A stretch of 45,885 nucleotides of DNA from the NCBI GenBank assembly GCA_910577475.1, contig CAJTLJ010000016.1, positions 1 through 45,885 on the forward strand. The letters are read 5' to 3'. This DNA comes from an uncultured Alistipes sp. (GTDB lineage: Bacteria; Bacteroidota; Bacteroidia; Bacteroidales; Rikenellaceae). Below are positions 1 to 8,094 of this stretch, piece after piece (position 1 is the first letter of the stretch; every line of letters starts with the position of its first letter). The translations under genes were made by a program, and so were the position numbers. The notes under the pieces are model-generated. The model was not told where the DNA came from, ran no database searches, and saw nothing but the letters and a program-made list of their open reading frames with translations.

Positions 1-60
1 TGAACCATTATGACCTGCAAAGGGTGAATGTTCCGGAACGTAGGGTGTCTCGACTACGGG
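1..60 (+). repeat. Partial copy of interspersed palindromic repeat
   Basis: The stretch carries TGAACC, then a short hairpin-like core ending AAAGGG, then GAATGTTCCGGAACG. The same order of blocks (TGAACCC, TGCG..CGCA core, GGG, GAATGTT) appears at 21300-21369, 31616-31728 and 31737-31880, and in reverse orientation at 27188-27255. The copy is cut by the window start. It lies just upstream of the metK promoter. The remaining bases to about 130 show no gene; two 60-codon frames here look like chance. Confidence 0.5.
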
Positions 61-134
61 GCGAATGCTCCTCCGCCCGACAGGACAGCATCGGCGAAAC
101 AATCGGGCATAGCGAATGGATATCGGTTCGATTG

Positions 135-166
135 TTTGTTTTTCCGGAATATGTTTCCTATCTTTG
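135..166 (+). promoter_or_regulatory. metK promoter (Bacteroidota -33/-7)
   Basis: TTTG at 135-138 and TATCTTTG at 159-166 are separated by 20 bases, matching the Bacteroidota consensus TTTG-N19/20-TAnnTTTG. Transcription should begin near 171-173, leaving a leader of about 130 bases before metK. A small hairpin, CCCGT/ACGGG at 171-187, sits at the very 5' end. Confidence 0.75.
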
Positions 167-190
167 CGCTCCCGTTCGAAGGACGGGGGA

Positions 191-246
191 GTGTGGAAAG
201 ATTTGACTGATTGCAAACCACAATAAAAAATCGCTAAAACAGCACG
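191..246 (+). promoter_or_regulatory. SAM-II-like riboswitch aptamer in metK leader
   Basis: Seen: a P1 stem TGTGG (192-196) with CCACA (218-222); GATTTGA (200-206), close to the SAM-II GAUUUAA block; ATTGCAA (210-216), identical to the conserved SAM-II block; an A-rich linker (223-232); and GCTAAAA (233-239), identical to the SAM-II 3' block. The pseudoknot pairs GC (213-214) with GC (233-234), and CTG (207-209) with CAG (240-242). The second pairing replaces the CC/GG of the reference aptamer, so pairing is kept while the bases differ. Order and spacing follow the class, except that the first loop is about 3 bases longer. SAM-II is known to bind S-adenosylmethionine and repress methionine/SAM genes, which fits MetK as the SAM-producing enzyme. 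A 9-bp inverted repeat (222-230 with 247-255) would compete with the aptamer and could be the expression switch; that part is inference. Confidence 0.72.
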
Positions 247-304
247 TTTTTTATTCCAACAGCCAATTGCTTTCCCATTGTTTGACTTAATGTACGTAAA
301 CAAG

Positions 305-1612
305 ATGGGAAAATTTTTATTTACGTCGGAGTCGGTGTCGGAAGGACACCCCGACAAGGTCTCGGATCAGATTTCCGATGCCATTCTCGATGAGTTCCTG
401 CGTCACGACGCCAATTCGAAGGTCGCCTGCGAAACCCTCTGCACCACCGGTCTGGTGGTTGTGGCGGGCGAGGTGCGCTCGGAGGCCTATGTCGACGTGC
501 AGGGGGTAGCCCGCCGCGTGATTGACCGGATCGGCTACAACAAGAGCGCCTATCAGTTCGATGCCGCGTCGTGCGGCATCCTCTCGGCCATCCACGAGCA
601 GTCGTCCGACATCAACCAGGGTGTCGTGCGCGAGGAGGAGGATGCGCAGGGTGCCGGTGACCAGGGCATCATGTTCGGCTATGCCTGCAACGAGACCCGC
701 GAATACATGCCTGCGACGCTGATCCTCTCGCACGTGATCCTGAAGGAGCTGGCTGTCATCCGCCGCGAAGGCGAAGTGATGACCTACCTGCGTCCCGACT
801 CGAAGAGTCAGGTGACTGTCGAGTACGACGATGCCACGGGGTATCCGCTGCGCGTCCACACCATCGTGGTGTCGACCCAGCACGACGAGTTCGTCGCGGC
901 CGGCGAGGGGGTGACCGAGAAGCAGGCCGAGCGGCAGATGCAGGAGCGGATCCGGGAGGATGTCCGCACGATTCTGATTCCCCGCGTCAAGGCGCGTCTG
1001 GAGCGGGCGGGCGACAAGCTGGCCGGACTGATCGGCGACGACTACATCCTGCACGTGAACCCCACGGGCAAATTCGTCATCGGCGGTCCTCACGGCGACA
1101 CGGGTCTGACGGGCCGCAAGATCATCGTCGACACCTACGGCGGCCGCGGCGCCCACGGCGGCGGCGCCTTCTCGGGCAAGGACTCCTCGAAGGTGGACCG
1201 TTCGGCCGCCTATGCCGCGCGCCACATCGCGAAGAATATGGTGGCGGCCGGTATCGCCGATCAGGTGCTGGTGGAGCTGAGCTATGCCATCGGCATCGCC
1301 GAGCCGCTCTCGATCTATGTGGATACCTACGGCTCGAAGCGCCCGGCCGGGCTGGAGGGGATGACCGACGGCGAGATCGCCTCGCACATCGGCAAGCTCT
1401 TCGATCTGCGCCCCGCGGCCATTGTGCGCCGCTTCGGCCTGAAGAACCCGATCTTCGAGGCCACGGCCTCCTACGGGCACTTCGGCAACCGCCCCTACAC
1501 CCGTGTCGAGAAGCTCTGGGAGCACGGCAAGGAGGTCGAGCGCGAGATCGAGTACTTCGGCTGGGAGAAGCTCGATGCCGTCGATCTCTTGAAAAAGGAG
1601 TTCGGTCTGTAG
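305..1612 (+). CDS. metK: S-adenosylmethionine synthetase
   Basis: Cytosolic enzyme making S-adenosylmethionine from methionine and ATP, with tripolyphosphate cleaved to phosphate and pyrophosphate. The 435-residue product begins MGKFLFTSESVSEGHPDK, with the N-terminal ATP/Mg motif HPDK at about 15-18. The signature GAGDQGIMFGYA is near 116-127 and the glycine-rich GGPHGDTGLTGRK segment near 265-277. Its length exceeds the roughly 385 residues of E. coli MetK but fits the longer Bacteroidota form. I chose the ATG at 305 because the conserved N-terminus starts there; an in-frame ATG at 290 and an upstream start at 278 would add residues the family lacks. It is transcribed alone, with a leader carrying a SAM-II-like aptamer, so feedback repression by SAM is likely. 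The next gene has its own promoter after a hairpin terminator. Confidence 0.97.
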   Translation: MGKFLFTSESVSEGHPDKVSDQISDAILDEFLRHDANSKVACETLCTTGLVVVAGEVRSEAYVDVQGVARRVIDRIGYNKSAYQFDAASCGILSAIHEQSSDINQGVVREEEDAQGAGDQGIMFGYACNETREYMPATLILSHVILKELAVIRREGEVMTYLRPDSKSQVTVEYDDATGYPLRVHTIVVSTQHDEFVAAGEGVTEKQAERQMQERIREDVRTILIPRVKARLERAGDKLAGLIGDDYILHVNPTGKFVIGGPHGDTGLTGRKIIVDTYGGRGAHGGGAFSGKDSSKVDRSAAYAARHIAKNMVAAGIADQVLVELSYAIGIAEPLSIYVDTYGSKRPAGLEGMTDGEIASHIGKLFDLRPAAIVRRFGLKNPIFEATASYGHFGNRPYTRVEKLWEHGKEVEREIEYFGWEKLDAVDLLKKEFGL

Positions 1613-1640
1613 CCGTCCGATCCGATAGCGAACCTTAAAA

Positions 1641-1674
1641 GGAGCGTGCCGAAATTCGTATTTCGGCACGCTCC
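1641..1674 (+). terminator. metK terminator hairpin
   Basis: A perfect 15-bp stem (1641-1655 with 1660-1674) closes a TCGT loop 28 bases after the metK stop. The following U-tract is weak (CTGTTT). The remaining bases to 1787 hold no gene that I can see. Confidence 0.8.
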
Positions 1675-1787
1675 CTGTTTGGACAGCCCGGTCCTTTTTC
1701 TGCCGCATGTTCCGCCGGATGCGGGGCGAGGGGGCCGCGAAAACGGAGCTGTTCCGTGATTTTCTCCCGAATCGGTCCGGAATTGTC

Positions 1788-1817
1788 TTTGTGAAGTGCC
1801 GAATTTTTCTATCTTTG
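1788..1817 (+). promoter_or_regulatory. Promoter of GH3 gene
   Basis: TTTG at 1788-1791 and TATCTTTG at 1810-1817 with an 18-base spacer match the Bacteroidota -33/-7 pattern. The expected leader to the ATG at 1865 is about 40 bases. Confidence 0.7.
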
Positions 1818-1864
1818 GAGCGCTTCTATGAAGAATCCGAATTAACTAAATACTTTTGAAAACC

Positions 1865-4072
1865 ATGAAAAAAATTGTTTGGATGGCCGCCCTCTGGCTG
1901 ACGGCGGGGTGCTCCTCGCCCGACCGGGAGATGGACCGTTACGTCGACCGGCTGATGGCGGAGATGACCCTGAGGGAGAAGATCGGTCAGCTGAATCTCT
2001 GCAATGCCGGCGATATCTATACCGGGCCTTCGCAGACCAGCGGAACCGGAGAGCAGATTCGCCGGGGAGAGGTCGGAGGCGTGTTGAGCCTGAAGCAGAT
2101 GTCGAAGATCAGGGAGTTGCAGGAGATGGCCGTGAACGAGTCGCGCCTCGGCATTCCGCTCCTCTTCTGCATGGATGTCATCCACGGTTACGAGACGATC
2201 TTTCCCATCCCGCTCGGGCTCTCCTGCTCGTGGGACCTGGAGGGGATCGAGCGCTCGGCCCGGATAGCCGCCGAGGAGGCGAGCGCCCGGGGAATCGCCC
2301 TCACTTTCTCGCCGATGGCGGACATCAGCCGCGACGCCCGCTGGGGCCGCATGGCCGAGGGGTCGGGCGAGGATGCTTATCTCGGTTCGCGCATCGCCGA
2401 GGCGATGGTGCGCGGCTATCAGGGCGATGACCTGTCTGCCGAAAATACGATCATGGCCTGCGTCAAGCACTTCGCCTTTTACGGCGCCCCCGATGCCGGC
2501 CGCGACTACAATACGGTGGACATGAGCCGTGTGCGCATGTACAACGAGTACCTCGACCCCTATCGGGCGGCCGTGGATGCCGGAGCCGGGTCGGCGATGG
2601 CCTCCTTCAACGTGGTCGACGGCGTGCCCGCTACGGGCAACCGGTGGCTGCTCACCGACCTGCTGCGCGGCCGGATGGGCTTCGACGGCCTCATCATGTC
2701 GGACTACACGGCCATCCCCGAAATGGAGGCGCACGGCATGGGGTCGGCCGAGGATTGCACGGCGCTGGCGATGAATGCCGGACTGGACTGGGACATGGTT
2801 TCGGAGTGCTATCTGGACCATCTGGAGAACCTGGCGGCGCAGGGACGGGTCGACGTGAAGCGGATCGACGAGGCCTGCCGGCACGTGCTGGAGGCTAAAT
2901 ACCGCCTCGGTCTGTTCGAAGATCCGTTCCGCTACTGGCGCGACAAGTCCGATACGGTCTACTGCCGCACGCACCGCGATTTCGCCCGCAAGCTGGCCTC
3001 CGAGTCTTTCGTACTGCTGAAGAACGACGGGGTGCTGCCCCTCGAAAAGCGGGGCCGGATCGCCCTGATCGGCCCTGCGGCCGATAACCGGCGGGAGATG
3101 AGCGGCACCTGGAGCCTGGCGGCTACTCCCGACCGCTACGCCTCGCTGGTCGAGGGCATGCGCCGTGCCGCAGGGGACCGGGCCGAGATTCTCTGCGCCC
3201 GCGGCTGCGACTTTACCGCCGGCTCGGAGGCCGGGTTCGACGAGGCGGTGCGCACGGCTTCGCGTGCGGACGTCATCGTGGTGGCTATGGGCGAAGGGGT
3301 CTGGATGAACGGCGAGGCGAGCTGCCGCAGCCGGCTGGAGCTGCCCGCGGTGCAGCGCCGCCTGCTGGAGCGGCTGCTGGCCCTGAAGAAGCCGCTGGCG
3401 ATGCTCTATTTCATGGGGCGTCCCGTCGTGATGGAGTGGGAGCAGGAGCATGTACCCGCCATCCTCTCCGTCTGGTCGCCCGGCAGCGAGGGGGCCGATG
3501 CGATCTCGGACGTGCTTTTCGGCGACGTCAACCCCTCGGGCAAGCTGACGGTCACCTTCCCCCGCAACGAGGGGCAGATTCCGATCCACTACGACGCCCT
3601 GCCGACGGGCCGGCCGCTGCCCGACGAGCGCAATACCCAGAAATACCTCTCCCGCTATCTCGATGTCTCCAATACGCCGCTCTATCCCTTCGGCTACGGC
3701 CTCTCCTACACCCGTTACGACTATGCGAACCCGACTCTGAGCGCCCCCGAGATGGAGCCGGGCGGTGAGATCGAGGTGAGCGTCGACGTCACCAATGCGG
3801 GCGAGCGCGACGGCGACGAGATCGTGCAGCTCTACATCCGCGACCGGGCGGCCTCGATCTCGCGGCCCGTCCGGCAGCTGAAGGATTTCCGCCGCGTCCA
3901 TATCCCGGCCGGGGAGACCGTGCGGGTAAGTTTCACCCTCCCGGCCGAGCGACTCGGATTCTACGACGGGGAGATGAACTACATCGTCGAGCCGGGATGG
4001 TTCGACGTGATGGTGGGCCCGAACAGCCGCGATGTCGCGAAACTCGAATTCGAGCTGCTGGCCGGGAAATAG
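1865..4072 (+). CDS. bglX: Glycoside hydrolase family 3 beta-glucosidase-type lipoprotein
   Basis: Exported retaining glycosidase that should remove beta-linked glucose or xylose from the non-reducing ends of oligosaccharides. The 735-residue product starts with a lipoprotein signal (MKKIVWMAALWLTAGC, lipobox Cys at 16), so it is probably membrane-anchored in the periplasm or at the cell surface. The GH3 barrel contains the KHFAFYGA segment and the nucleophile motif IMSDY with Asp at about 280. The second alpha/beta domain begins near FVLLKNDGVLPL and includes GEASCRSRLELP. A C-terminal fibronectin-III-like domain ends the protein, starting near FGYGLSYTRYDY. Order and length match BglX. The ATG at 1865 is chosen because it starts the signal peptide; an in-frame TTG at 1856 is less likely. 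It has its own promoter and terminator and no SusC/D partner in the window. The exact substrate cannot be read from the sequence. Confidence 0.93.
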   Translation: MKKIVWMAALWLTAGCSSPDREMDRYVDRLMAEMTLREKIGQLNLCNAGDIYTGPSQTSGTGEQIRRGEVGGVLSLKQMSKIRELQEMAVNESRLGIPLLFCMDVIHGYETIFPIPLGLSCSWDLEGIERSARIAAEEASARGIALTFSPMADISRDARWGRMAEGSGEDAYLGSRIAEAMVRGYQGDDLSAENTIMACVKHFAFYGAPDAGRDYNTVDMSRVRMYNEYLDPYRAAVDAGAGSAMASFNVVDGVPATGNRWLLTDLLRGRMGFDGLIMSDYTAIPEMEAHGMGSAEDCTALAMNAGLDWDMVSECYLDHLENLAAQGRVDVKRIDEACRHVLEAKYRLGLFEDPFRYWRDKSDTVYCRTHRDFARKLASESFVLLKNDGVLPLEKRGRIALIGPAADNRREMSGTWSLAATPDRYASLVEGMRRAAGDRAEILCARGCDFTAGSEAGFDEAVRTASRADVIVVAMGEGVWMNGEASCRSRLELPAVQRRLLERLLALKKPLAMLYFMGRPVVMEWEQEHVPAILSVWSPGSEGADAISDVLFGDVNPSGKLTVTFPRNEGQIPIHYDALPTGRPLPDERNTQKYLSRYLDVSNTPLYPFGYGLSYTRYDYANPTLSAPEMEPGGEIEVSVDVTNAGERDGDEIVQLYIRDRAASISRPVRQLKDFRRVHIPAGETVRVSFTLPAERLGFYDGEMNYIVEPGWFDVMVGPNSRDVAKLEFELLAGK

Positions 4073-4110
4073 GGGTGGTTTCTTATTCTACCTGCTTGCT
4101 GCGGCAGTCC

Positions 4111-4140
4111 GTTCTCCGGCTTCGGCCGGAGAACTTTTTT
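4111..4140 (+). terminator. Intrinsic terminator after GH3 gene
   Basis: A 10-bp perfect stem (GTTCTCCGGC/GCCGGAGAAC) with a TTCG tetraloop is followed by TTTTTT. It lies 38 bases past the stop, between convergent genes, and faces the plus strand. Confidence 0.92.
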
Positions 4141-4155
4141 ATGGCCGGGGGGGGG

Positions 4156-5280
4156 TTACTCGATCCGGCGGTAATAGACGAAGGGTTCGTCGACCAGTTC
4201 GGGGTGAAGGATCTTCACCAGGTCGCGCAGGACGAGATCGGGGTGGACGACGCTCGACTCCCAGAAGTCGTTGCCGCCCGCGGCGTTGGTCCGCCGGTCG
4301 CAGTTCCAGACACGGCCCTCCCGGACGCACGGGGCATCGGCGAACTTGGGGTAGCGGCTGCGCAGTTCGTCGAGCGACGCCGCCTGGGCGTGGAGCCAGA
4401 GGTCGGCACCCGAGACGAGCAGGGCCGCCTCTTCGAGGTCGATGGGGAGCGAACGCCCGGTGTCGTTTTGCGAATAGAGGTAGCGGCCGCCCGCGTCGCA
4501 GATCAGCCGGATGAGGTAGCTCCCCGCCGAAGGCATGAACCACGAGTCGCCGTAGGGGGTGTTGAGCATCACCGACGGGGTGTCGGAGGTTTCGGCGGCG
4601 ACCCGCCTTTTCAGGGCGTCGTAGCGCTCGGGGATGGCGGCGAAGATCTCCTCGGCCGCCGGGCGGCGGCCCACCGTCTCAGCGACGGCCACCAGCCACT
4701 CCGCCTTGCCCAGCGGCTCCTCTTCGAGGTACTCGCCGATGTAGACGAACGGAATCTCCAGCTCGCGCAGCTTCGCCTCCATGCCGCTTGCGCCGTTCAC
4801 GCCGTAGAGCAGCACGAGGTCGGGCTGTCGGGCCACGATCCGTTCGTAGTCGACGTTCCCCTCGTAGCCCACGTCGTCGATCCGGCTGCGGTTCGCCGCG
4901 ACATGGGCATTCGAGAGGTAGTCGAGCCCCGAGACTCCGACGATGGTTTCGGCGGCTCCCGCCAGATCGAGCATCGCCACGTGGGTCGAGGACATGCAGA
5001 CCACGCGCCGGGCATCGCCGTCGAGCACCTGCCCCTCGAAACCCGCGGGGGCCAGCTCGCCGTTCCGCGCGATGAAGAGCCGCGTTTCGATCCCCTCGGC
5101 CCCCTGCCAGGGGTTGCGGACCTTCAGCATCGTGCTGGCGGCGCCGTCCGCCCCGACGATCTCGAATCCCGAGGCGTAGCGCGGGGCGTAGAGCGTCCGG
5201 TCGTAGTTGTCCGTCGAGGCGCTCCGGTGTCCGCAGGCAGCGAGGAGAGAGGCGGCGAGCAGGATCAGCAGCCGTCTCAT
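4156..5280 (-). CDS. ABC-type iron/cobalamin substrate-binding lipoprotein (BtuF/FecB-like)
   Basis: Periplasmic class III binding protein that would capture a metal chelate (siderophore-iron, haem or corrinoid) for a FecCD-type importer. The 374-residue product has a lipoprotein signal (lipobox LAAC, Cys near 16). Two alpha/beta lobes follow, with typical segments IVGVSGLDYLS, QPDLVLLYG and MPSAGSYLIRLICDAGG joined by a long helix region. The start codon overlaps the stop of the upstream gene by four bases (ATGA), so the two are co-transcribed and probably translationally coupled. No permease or ATPase gene is next to it, which is unusual: such proteins normally head a transporter operon. 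The stop codon is immediately followed by a run of nine C (nine G on the plus strand). The ligand is unknown; the family assignment is firm, the substrate is not. Confidence 0.85.
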   Translation of the reverse strand: MRRLLILLAASLLAACGHRSASTDNYDRTLYAPRYASGFEIVGADGAASTMLKVRNPWQGAEGIETRLFIARNGELAPAGFEGQVLDGDARRVVCMSSTHVAMLDLAGAAETIVGVSGLDYLSNAHVAANRSRIDDVGYEGNVDYERIVARQPDLVLLYGVNGASGMEAKLRELEIPFVYIGEYLEEEPLGKAEWLVAVAETVGRRPAAEEIFAAIPERYDALKRRVAAETSDTPSVMLNTPYGDSWFMPSAGSYLIRLICDAGGRYLYSQNDTGRSLPIDLEEAALLVSGADLWLHAQAASLDELRSRYPKFADAPCVREGRVWNCDRRTNAAGGNDFWESSVVHPDLVLRDLVKILHPELVDEPFVYYRRIE

Positions 5281-5774
5281 GACTCGGCCGTTTTCGTGTG
5301 CAGGGCATCGGCCGGGAGCGTGAGCAGCTGCTCGCCGACGATACGGGCGGCGCAGGCGATCAGCTCCGGGCAGGGACGCTTGCGGTAGTAGGCTTCGGTG
5401 CGCTCCGACGGCGTGGGGTCGTCCTTCGGGCGGGTCAGTCCCAGCAACTCACGGCAGACGATCGCTCCGTTTTCGGCACGGAATCGCTCGGCCAGCTCCT
5501 GCACCAGCGAGTAGGTCTCTCCTTTGGCTCCGGGGATGGAGGGATCGTTGTAGGGACGGATGAGCCCCGCCACCATTGCCATGCCGCTGACGGCGCCGCA
5601 TACCTCCCGCAGCCGGCTCAGGCCGCCGCCGAGCGGCGCCGAGAGGGTGGCGGCGAGGGTGGGATTCAACTCGAACAGGTCGCAATAGGCCAGCAGAACC
5701 GATTGCGAGCAGTTGTATCCCTCCCGAAAGAGGTCGCGGGCGCGTTGTACCCGCTCTTCGATATCGATATTCAT
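5277..5774 (-). CDS. C_GCAxxG_C_C family (redox-type cysteine cluster) protein
   Basis: Small cytosolic protein of 165 residues with the family's spaced cysteines: GYNCSQSVL near residue 22, EVCGAVSG near 60, and later cysteines in IVCREL and KRPCPEL. These conserved cysteines are thought to bind metal or act in redox chemistry, but no function is established for the family. I chose the ATG at 5774 (MNIDIEERV) over 5795, because the likely -7 promoter box at 5800-5807 would place the transcript start near 5794. Its stop overlaps the start of the binding-lipoprotein gene (ATGA), so the pair forms a two-gene operon. The pairing hints at metal or metal-chelate handling; that is inference. Confidence 0.85.
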   Translation of the reverse strand: MNIDIEERVQRARDLFREGYNCSQSVLLAYCDLFELNPTLAATLSAPLGGGLSRLREVCGAVSGMAMVAGLIRPYNDPSIPGAKGETYSLVQELAERFRAENGAIVCRELLGLTRPKDDPTPSERTEAYYRKRPCPELIACAARIVGEQLLTLPADALHTKTAES

Positions 5775-5799
5775 GATAGCATCAACTGTTTTCAACGAA

Positions 5800-5807
5800 C
5801 AAATGTA
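5800..5807 (-). promoter_or_regulatory. -7 promoter box for C_GCAxxG operon
   Basis: The minus strand reads TACATTTG, matching TAnnTTTG, about 26 bases upstream of the ATG at 5774. A clear -33 TTTG is not visible; the nearest match is a TTTCG on the minus strand. Confidence 0.5.
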
Positions 5808-5874
5808 CGTAAAATTCGCGAAACGGAGAATCCGGGGCCGAGGAAAAACGATATCATCGTTTTTGGCTAATATT

Positions 5875-6645
5875 TCAGGGCTCCAGTTTAAGGGTTATTA
5901 CTCCGTCTTTAGCCTCTTTTTGGAAATCTTCAGCAAATTGCAACCATTTTTCCCAATGTTCTTTTAGAATGGCTTTACGTTGGGTGTCCGTCATTTTGGA
6001 TTCGTTCATAAACGTGGTATAACATATATACAAGGCTTCGACTTTATCCTTATGCCTATCTCCATCTTCGCTTTCTATTCCATCGACTGCCGAATAAGAA
6101 AAACAGATCCCATCTCTAACACGAAAGGCGTATTGTCCCTTTTCGCCATACTTCTCGTGATTACGGTTGATTCCCTCGTTCTGTTTGAGAGGCATTGCAA
6201 TTGTATTCCTTGATAGATATCTTGCGGCTATTTCATTTGCTGTTAGCGAGTCGTCTTTCAAAAAGCGTTCATTGTAACGTTGTATAAAATGGCTCGTATA
6301 AGCATGAATTTGTCTGATGGCCATCATTTCGCCATCTGGGGTATGTTTATAACCACCGGCACCCCATTTGACAATGAATCGATGTTTCCCATTATGAACG
6401 ATGGTAAACGATCCTATTTCAGGATTTTCTATTCTTGCCCTACTTTCAGCATAAAAGTAAATGACGTATTTATTATTGGTTGAAGGGATCGTATAATCGT
6501 AAAGTTCCCATGCCGGAAACCTCATCGTTTTTTTGAAGGACTTGATCGCTTTCGGCAAAAGATAGTCTATCTTAATATCGACCTTTTTCTTATCTGCTGC
6601 GAGATGATCGTACATCTCTTTATAAGTCATTGTCGGAAGAATCAT
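5875..6645 (-). CDS. Hypothetical protein, AT-rich, unrecognised
   Basis: I do not recognise this 256-residue protein. It has no signal peptide or membrane segment and looks soluble, with many charged and aromatic residues. The middle (about 115-180) is rich in Arg, His and Asn, with AYTSHFIQRYNERFL and a short EGINRNHEKYGEKG stretch. The C-terminal part is helical, with a WEKWLQFAEDFQKEAKD segment. Codons are clearly more AT-rich than those of the metK or GH3 genes, suggesting acquisition from another source. The ATG at 6645 is the first start; MTYKEMYDH at 6630 is an alternative. It lies only 20 bases downstream of the alcohol dehydrogenase gene on the same strand, but base composition separates the two. 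Confidence 0.7.
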   Translation of the reverse strand: MILPTMTYKEMYDHLAADKKKVDIKIDYLLPKAIKSFKKTMRFPAWELYDYTIPSTNNKYVIYFYAESRARIENPEIGSFTIVHNGKHRFIVKWGAGGYKHTPDGEMMAIRQIHAYTSHFIQRYNERFLKDDSLTANEIAARYLSRNTIAMPLKQNEGINRNHEKYGEKGQYAFRVRDGICFSYSAVDGIESEDGDRHKDKVEALYICYTTFMNESKMTDTQRKAILKEHWEKWLQFAEDFQKEAKDGVITLKLEP

Positions 6646-6665
6646 TATTTGTTATTTTACAAAAT

Positions 6666-7703
6666 TCATTCAATTGTTATCGCTACCTTAATCGCTCCGT
6701 CGCGGCGGTTTTCGAAGAGGTCGTATGCCTCGGCGATGCGGCCGAGCGGATAGCGGTGCGTGATGAGCGGCGTGGTATCGATCTCGCCCGCCTCGATCAG
6801 CCGGAGGATTTCGGCGCAGTCGCAGCCGTCCACGCCGCCCGTCTTGAAGGTAAGGTTCTTGCCGTACATGTCGGGCAGCGGCAGCACCTGCGGCCGGTCG
6901 TAGAGCGCAACAATGACAACCGTCGCGTTGGGTCGGGCGCACTCCCACGCCAGGCGGAACGTATCTTCCGCGCCGGCCACCTCCAGCACGACGTCGGCGC
7001 CGCCGCGGTCGCTGTTTGCAAGGACTGCCTCGCGACACTCCTCCGGTGTGACTGTCTGAACTTCGGGATAGTGCTCCCGCACGAACTGCCGCCGTTCGGA
7101 CGATTTTTCGCAGACGATGACTCGCTTCGGATGTTTCAACCTCGCGCAAAGCAGCGTGCAGATACCCGTCGGTCCGGCACCGATAATCAGGACCGTGTCG
7201 TCGGGCGCGATCTCCGAAATCTTCGCCGCCCAATAACCCGTAGCCAGAATATCGCCGACGAACAATGCCTGCTCGTCGCTCACCGTATCGGGAATACGGT
7301 TCACCCCTTGATCGGCATGCGGCACGCGGACATACTCCGCCTGCCCGCCGTCGATGCGGCAGCCTAAGGCCCAACCTCCGTCGGGATCGGTGCAGTTGTT
7401 CACGTAGCCGCGCTTGCAAAAGAAGCATTCGCCGCAGAAGGTTTCGACGTTGACCGTCACACGGTCGCCGACCTTTACGCTGCGCACCTCCGCTCCGACC
7501 GCCTCGACGATGCCGACCATCTCGTGACCGACGGTGATACCCTCGATAGCGCGCGGCACGCTGCCGTGCTTGATATGCAGGTCGCTGGTACAGATGCTCG
7601 CGAGCGTCACGCGCACGATGGCATTGCGCGGTTCCTGTAAAACGGGTTTCGGCTTGTCGAGCAGCTCGAACCGCCCGTGTTCGATATAGGTATAGGCTTG
7701 CAT
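6666..7703 (-). CDS. Zinc-dependent medium-chain alcohol dehydrogenase
   Basis: NAD(P)-dependent dehydrogenase of the zinc MDR family, 345 residues. The N-terminal GroES-like catalytic domain has a zinc-ligand Cys in ASICTSDLHIKHG and the GHEMVG motif with a His ligand. The structural zinc is bound by four cysteines in the block CGECFFCKRGYVNNC. The Rossmann domain has the dinucleotide motif VLIIGAGPTGICTL near residue 170. The C-terminus has the usual TTPLITHRYPLGRIAEAYDLF. The domain order resembles threonine or sorbitol dehydrogenase and secondary alcohol dehydrogenases; the substrate cannot be fixed. Base composition matches the core genome, unlike the genes on both sides, so it may be an old resident flanked by later insertions. 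Confidence 0.9.
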   Translation of the reverse strand: MQAYTYIEHGRFELLDKPKPVLQEPRNAIVRVTLASICTSDLHIKHGSVPRAIEGITVGHEMVGIVEAVGAEVRSVKVGDRVTVNVETFCGECFFCKRGYVNNCTDPDGGWALGCRIDGGQAEYVRVPHADQGVNRIPDTVSDEQALFVGDILATGYWAAKISEIAPDDTVLIIGAGPTGICTLLCARLKHPKRVIVCEKSSERRQFVREHYPEVQTVTPEECREAVLANSDRGGADVVLEVAGAEDTFRLAWECARPNATVVIVALYDRPQVLPLPDMYGKNLTFKTGGVDGCDCAEILRLIEAGEIDTTPLITHRYPLGRIAEAYDLFENRRDGAIKVAITIE

Positions 7704-8094
7704 GGAACTGTTTTTGAAACAAATTTAACCATTCTTCCCGAAAATCCGAAAAATGCGGAGGGCTTTCGTCTTTTTGCTTTGGTTCCTCAGTAGCTGGATC
7801 TCGACATGAAGAGTATCGTGTTATCCAGACCGCCGCAACGCTTCTCGATTGAAAGAGATCGTACCATTGATTTGAATCTTGCTTTTGGATGAGTCTGACG
7901 AAAATATTTCCGCCCGCTTATCGGCTGTTTAAGAATTATTGAATACCTTTGTAAGAAGATAACGACGAAATCTGGAAAATGACCTAACAACAGACAGAGA
8001 TATACGGTGTAAGACGAATAAACATTGAAACTCCCGAGCAGTCGTTACAGGCTTTGGTCGATCTTCAGATGCTGCGGGAACTTCTGCTTTAAAG
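7704..8094. other. Gene-free stretch with gene-tail relic upstream of RM gene
   Basis: No confident gene. A minus-strand frame at 7787-7990 (67 codons) has no recognisable features. On the plus strand an open frame runs 7988-8092 after a TAA, without a good start, reading QQTEIYGVRRINIETPEQ and ending LVDLQMLRELLL, then stopping two bases before the ATG of the RM gene. It reads like the C-terminal end of a decayed or swapped gene. TACCTTTG at 7944-7951 could be the -7 box for the RM gene, though no good -33 element is seen. Confidence 0.45.

Noticed and set aside
317..1708. 463-codon frame opposite metK
   Set aside because: It is antisense to a clear metK gene and runs through its terminator hairpin; composition is typical of shadow frames.
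4147..4155. Run of nine G as possible phase-variation tract
   Set aside because: It lies just after the stop codon of the binding lipoprotein and beyond the GH3 terminator, so slippage would change no reading frame.
7787..7990. 67-codon minus-strand frame
   Set aside because: No good start context, no promoter and no recognisable protein features.
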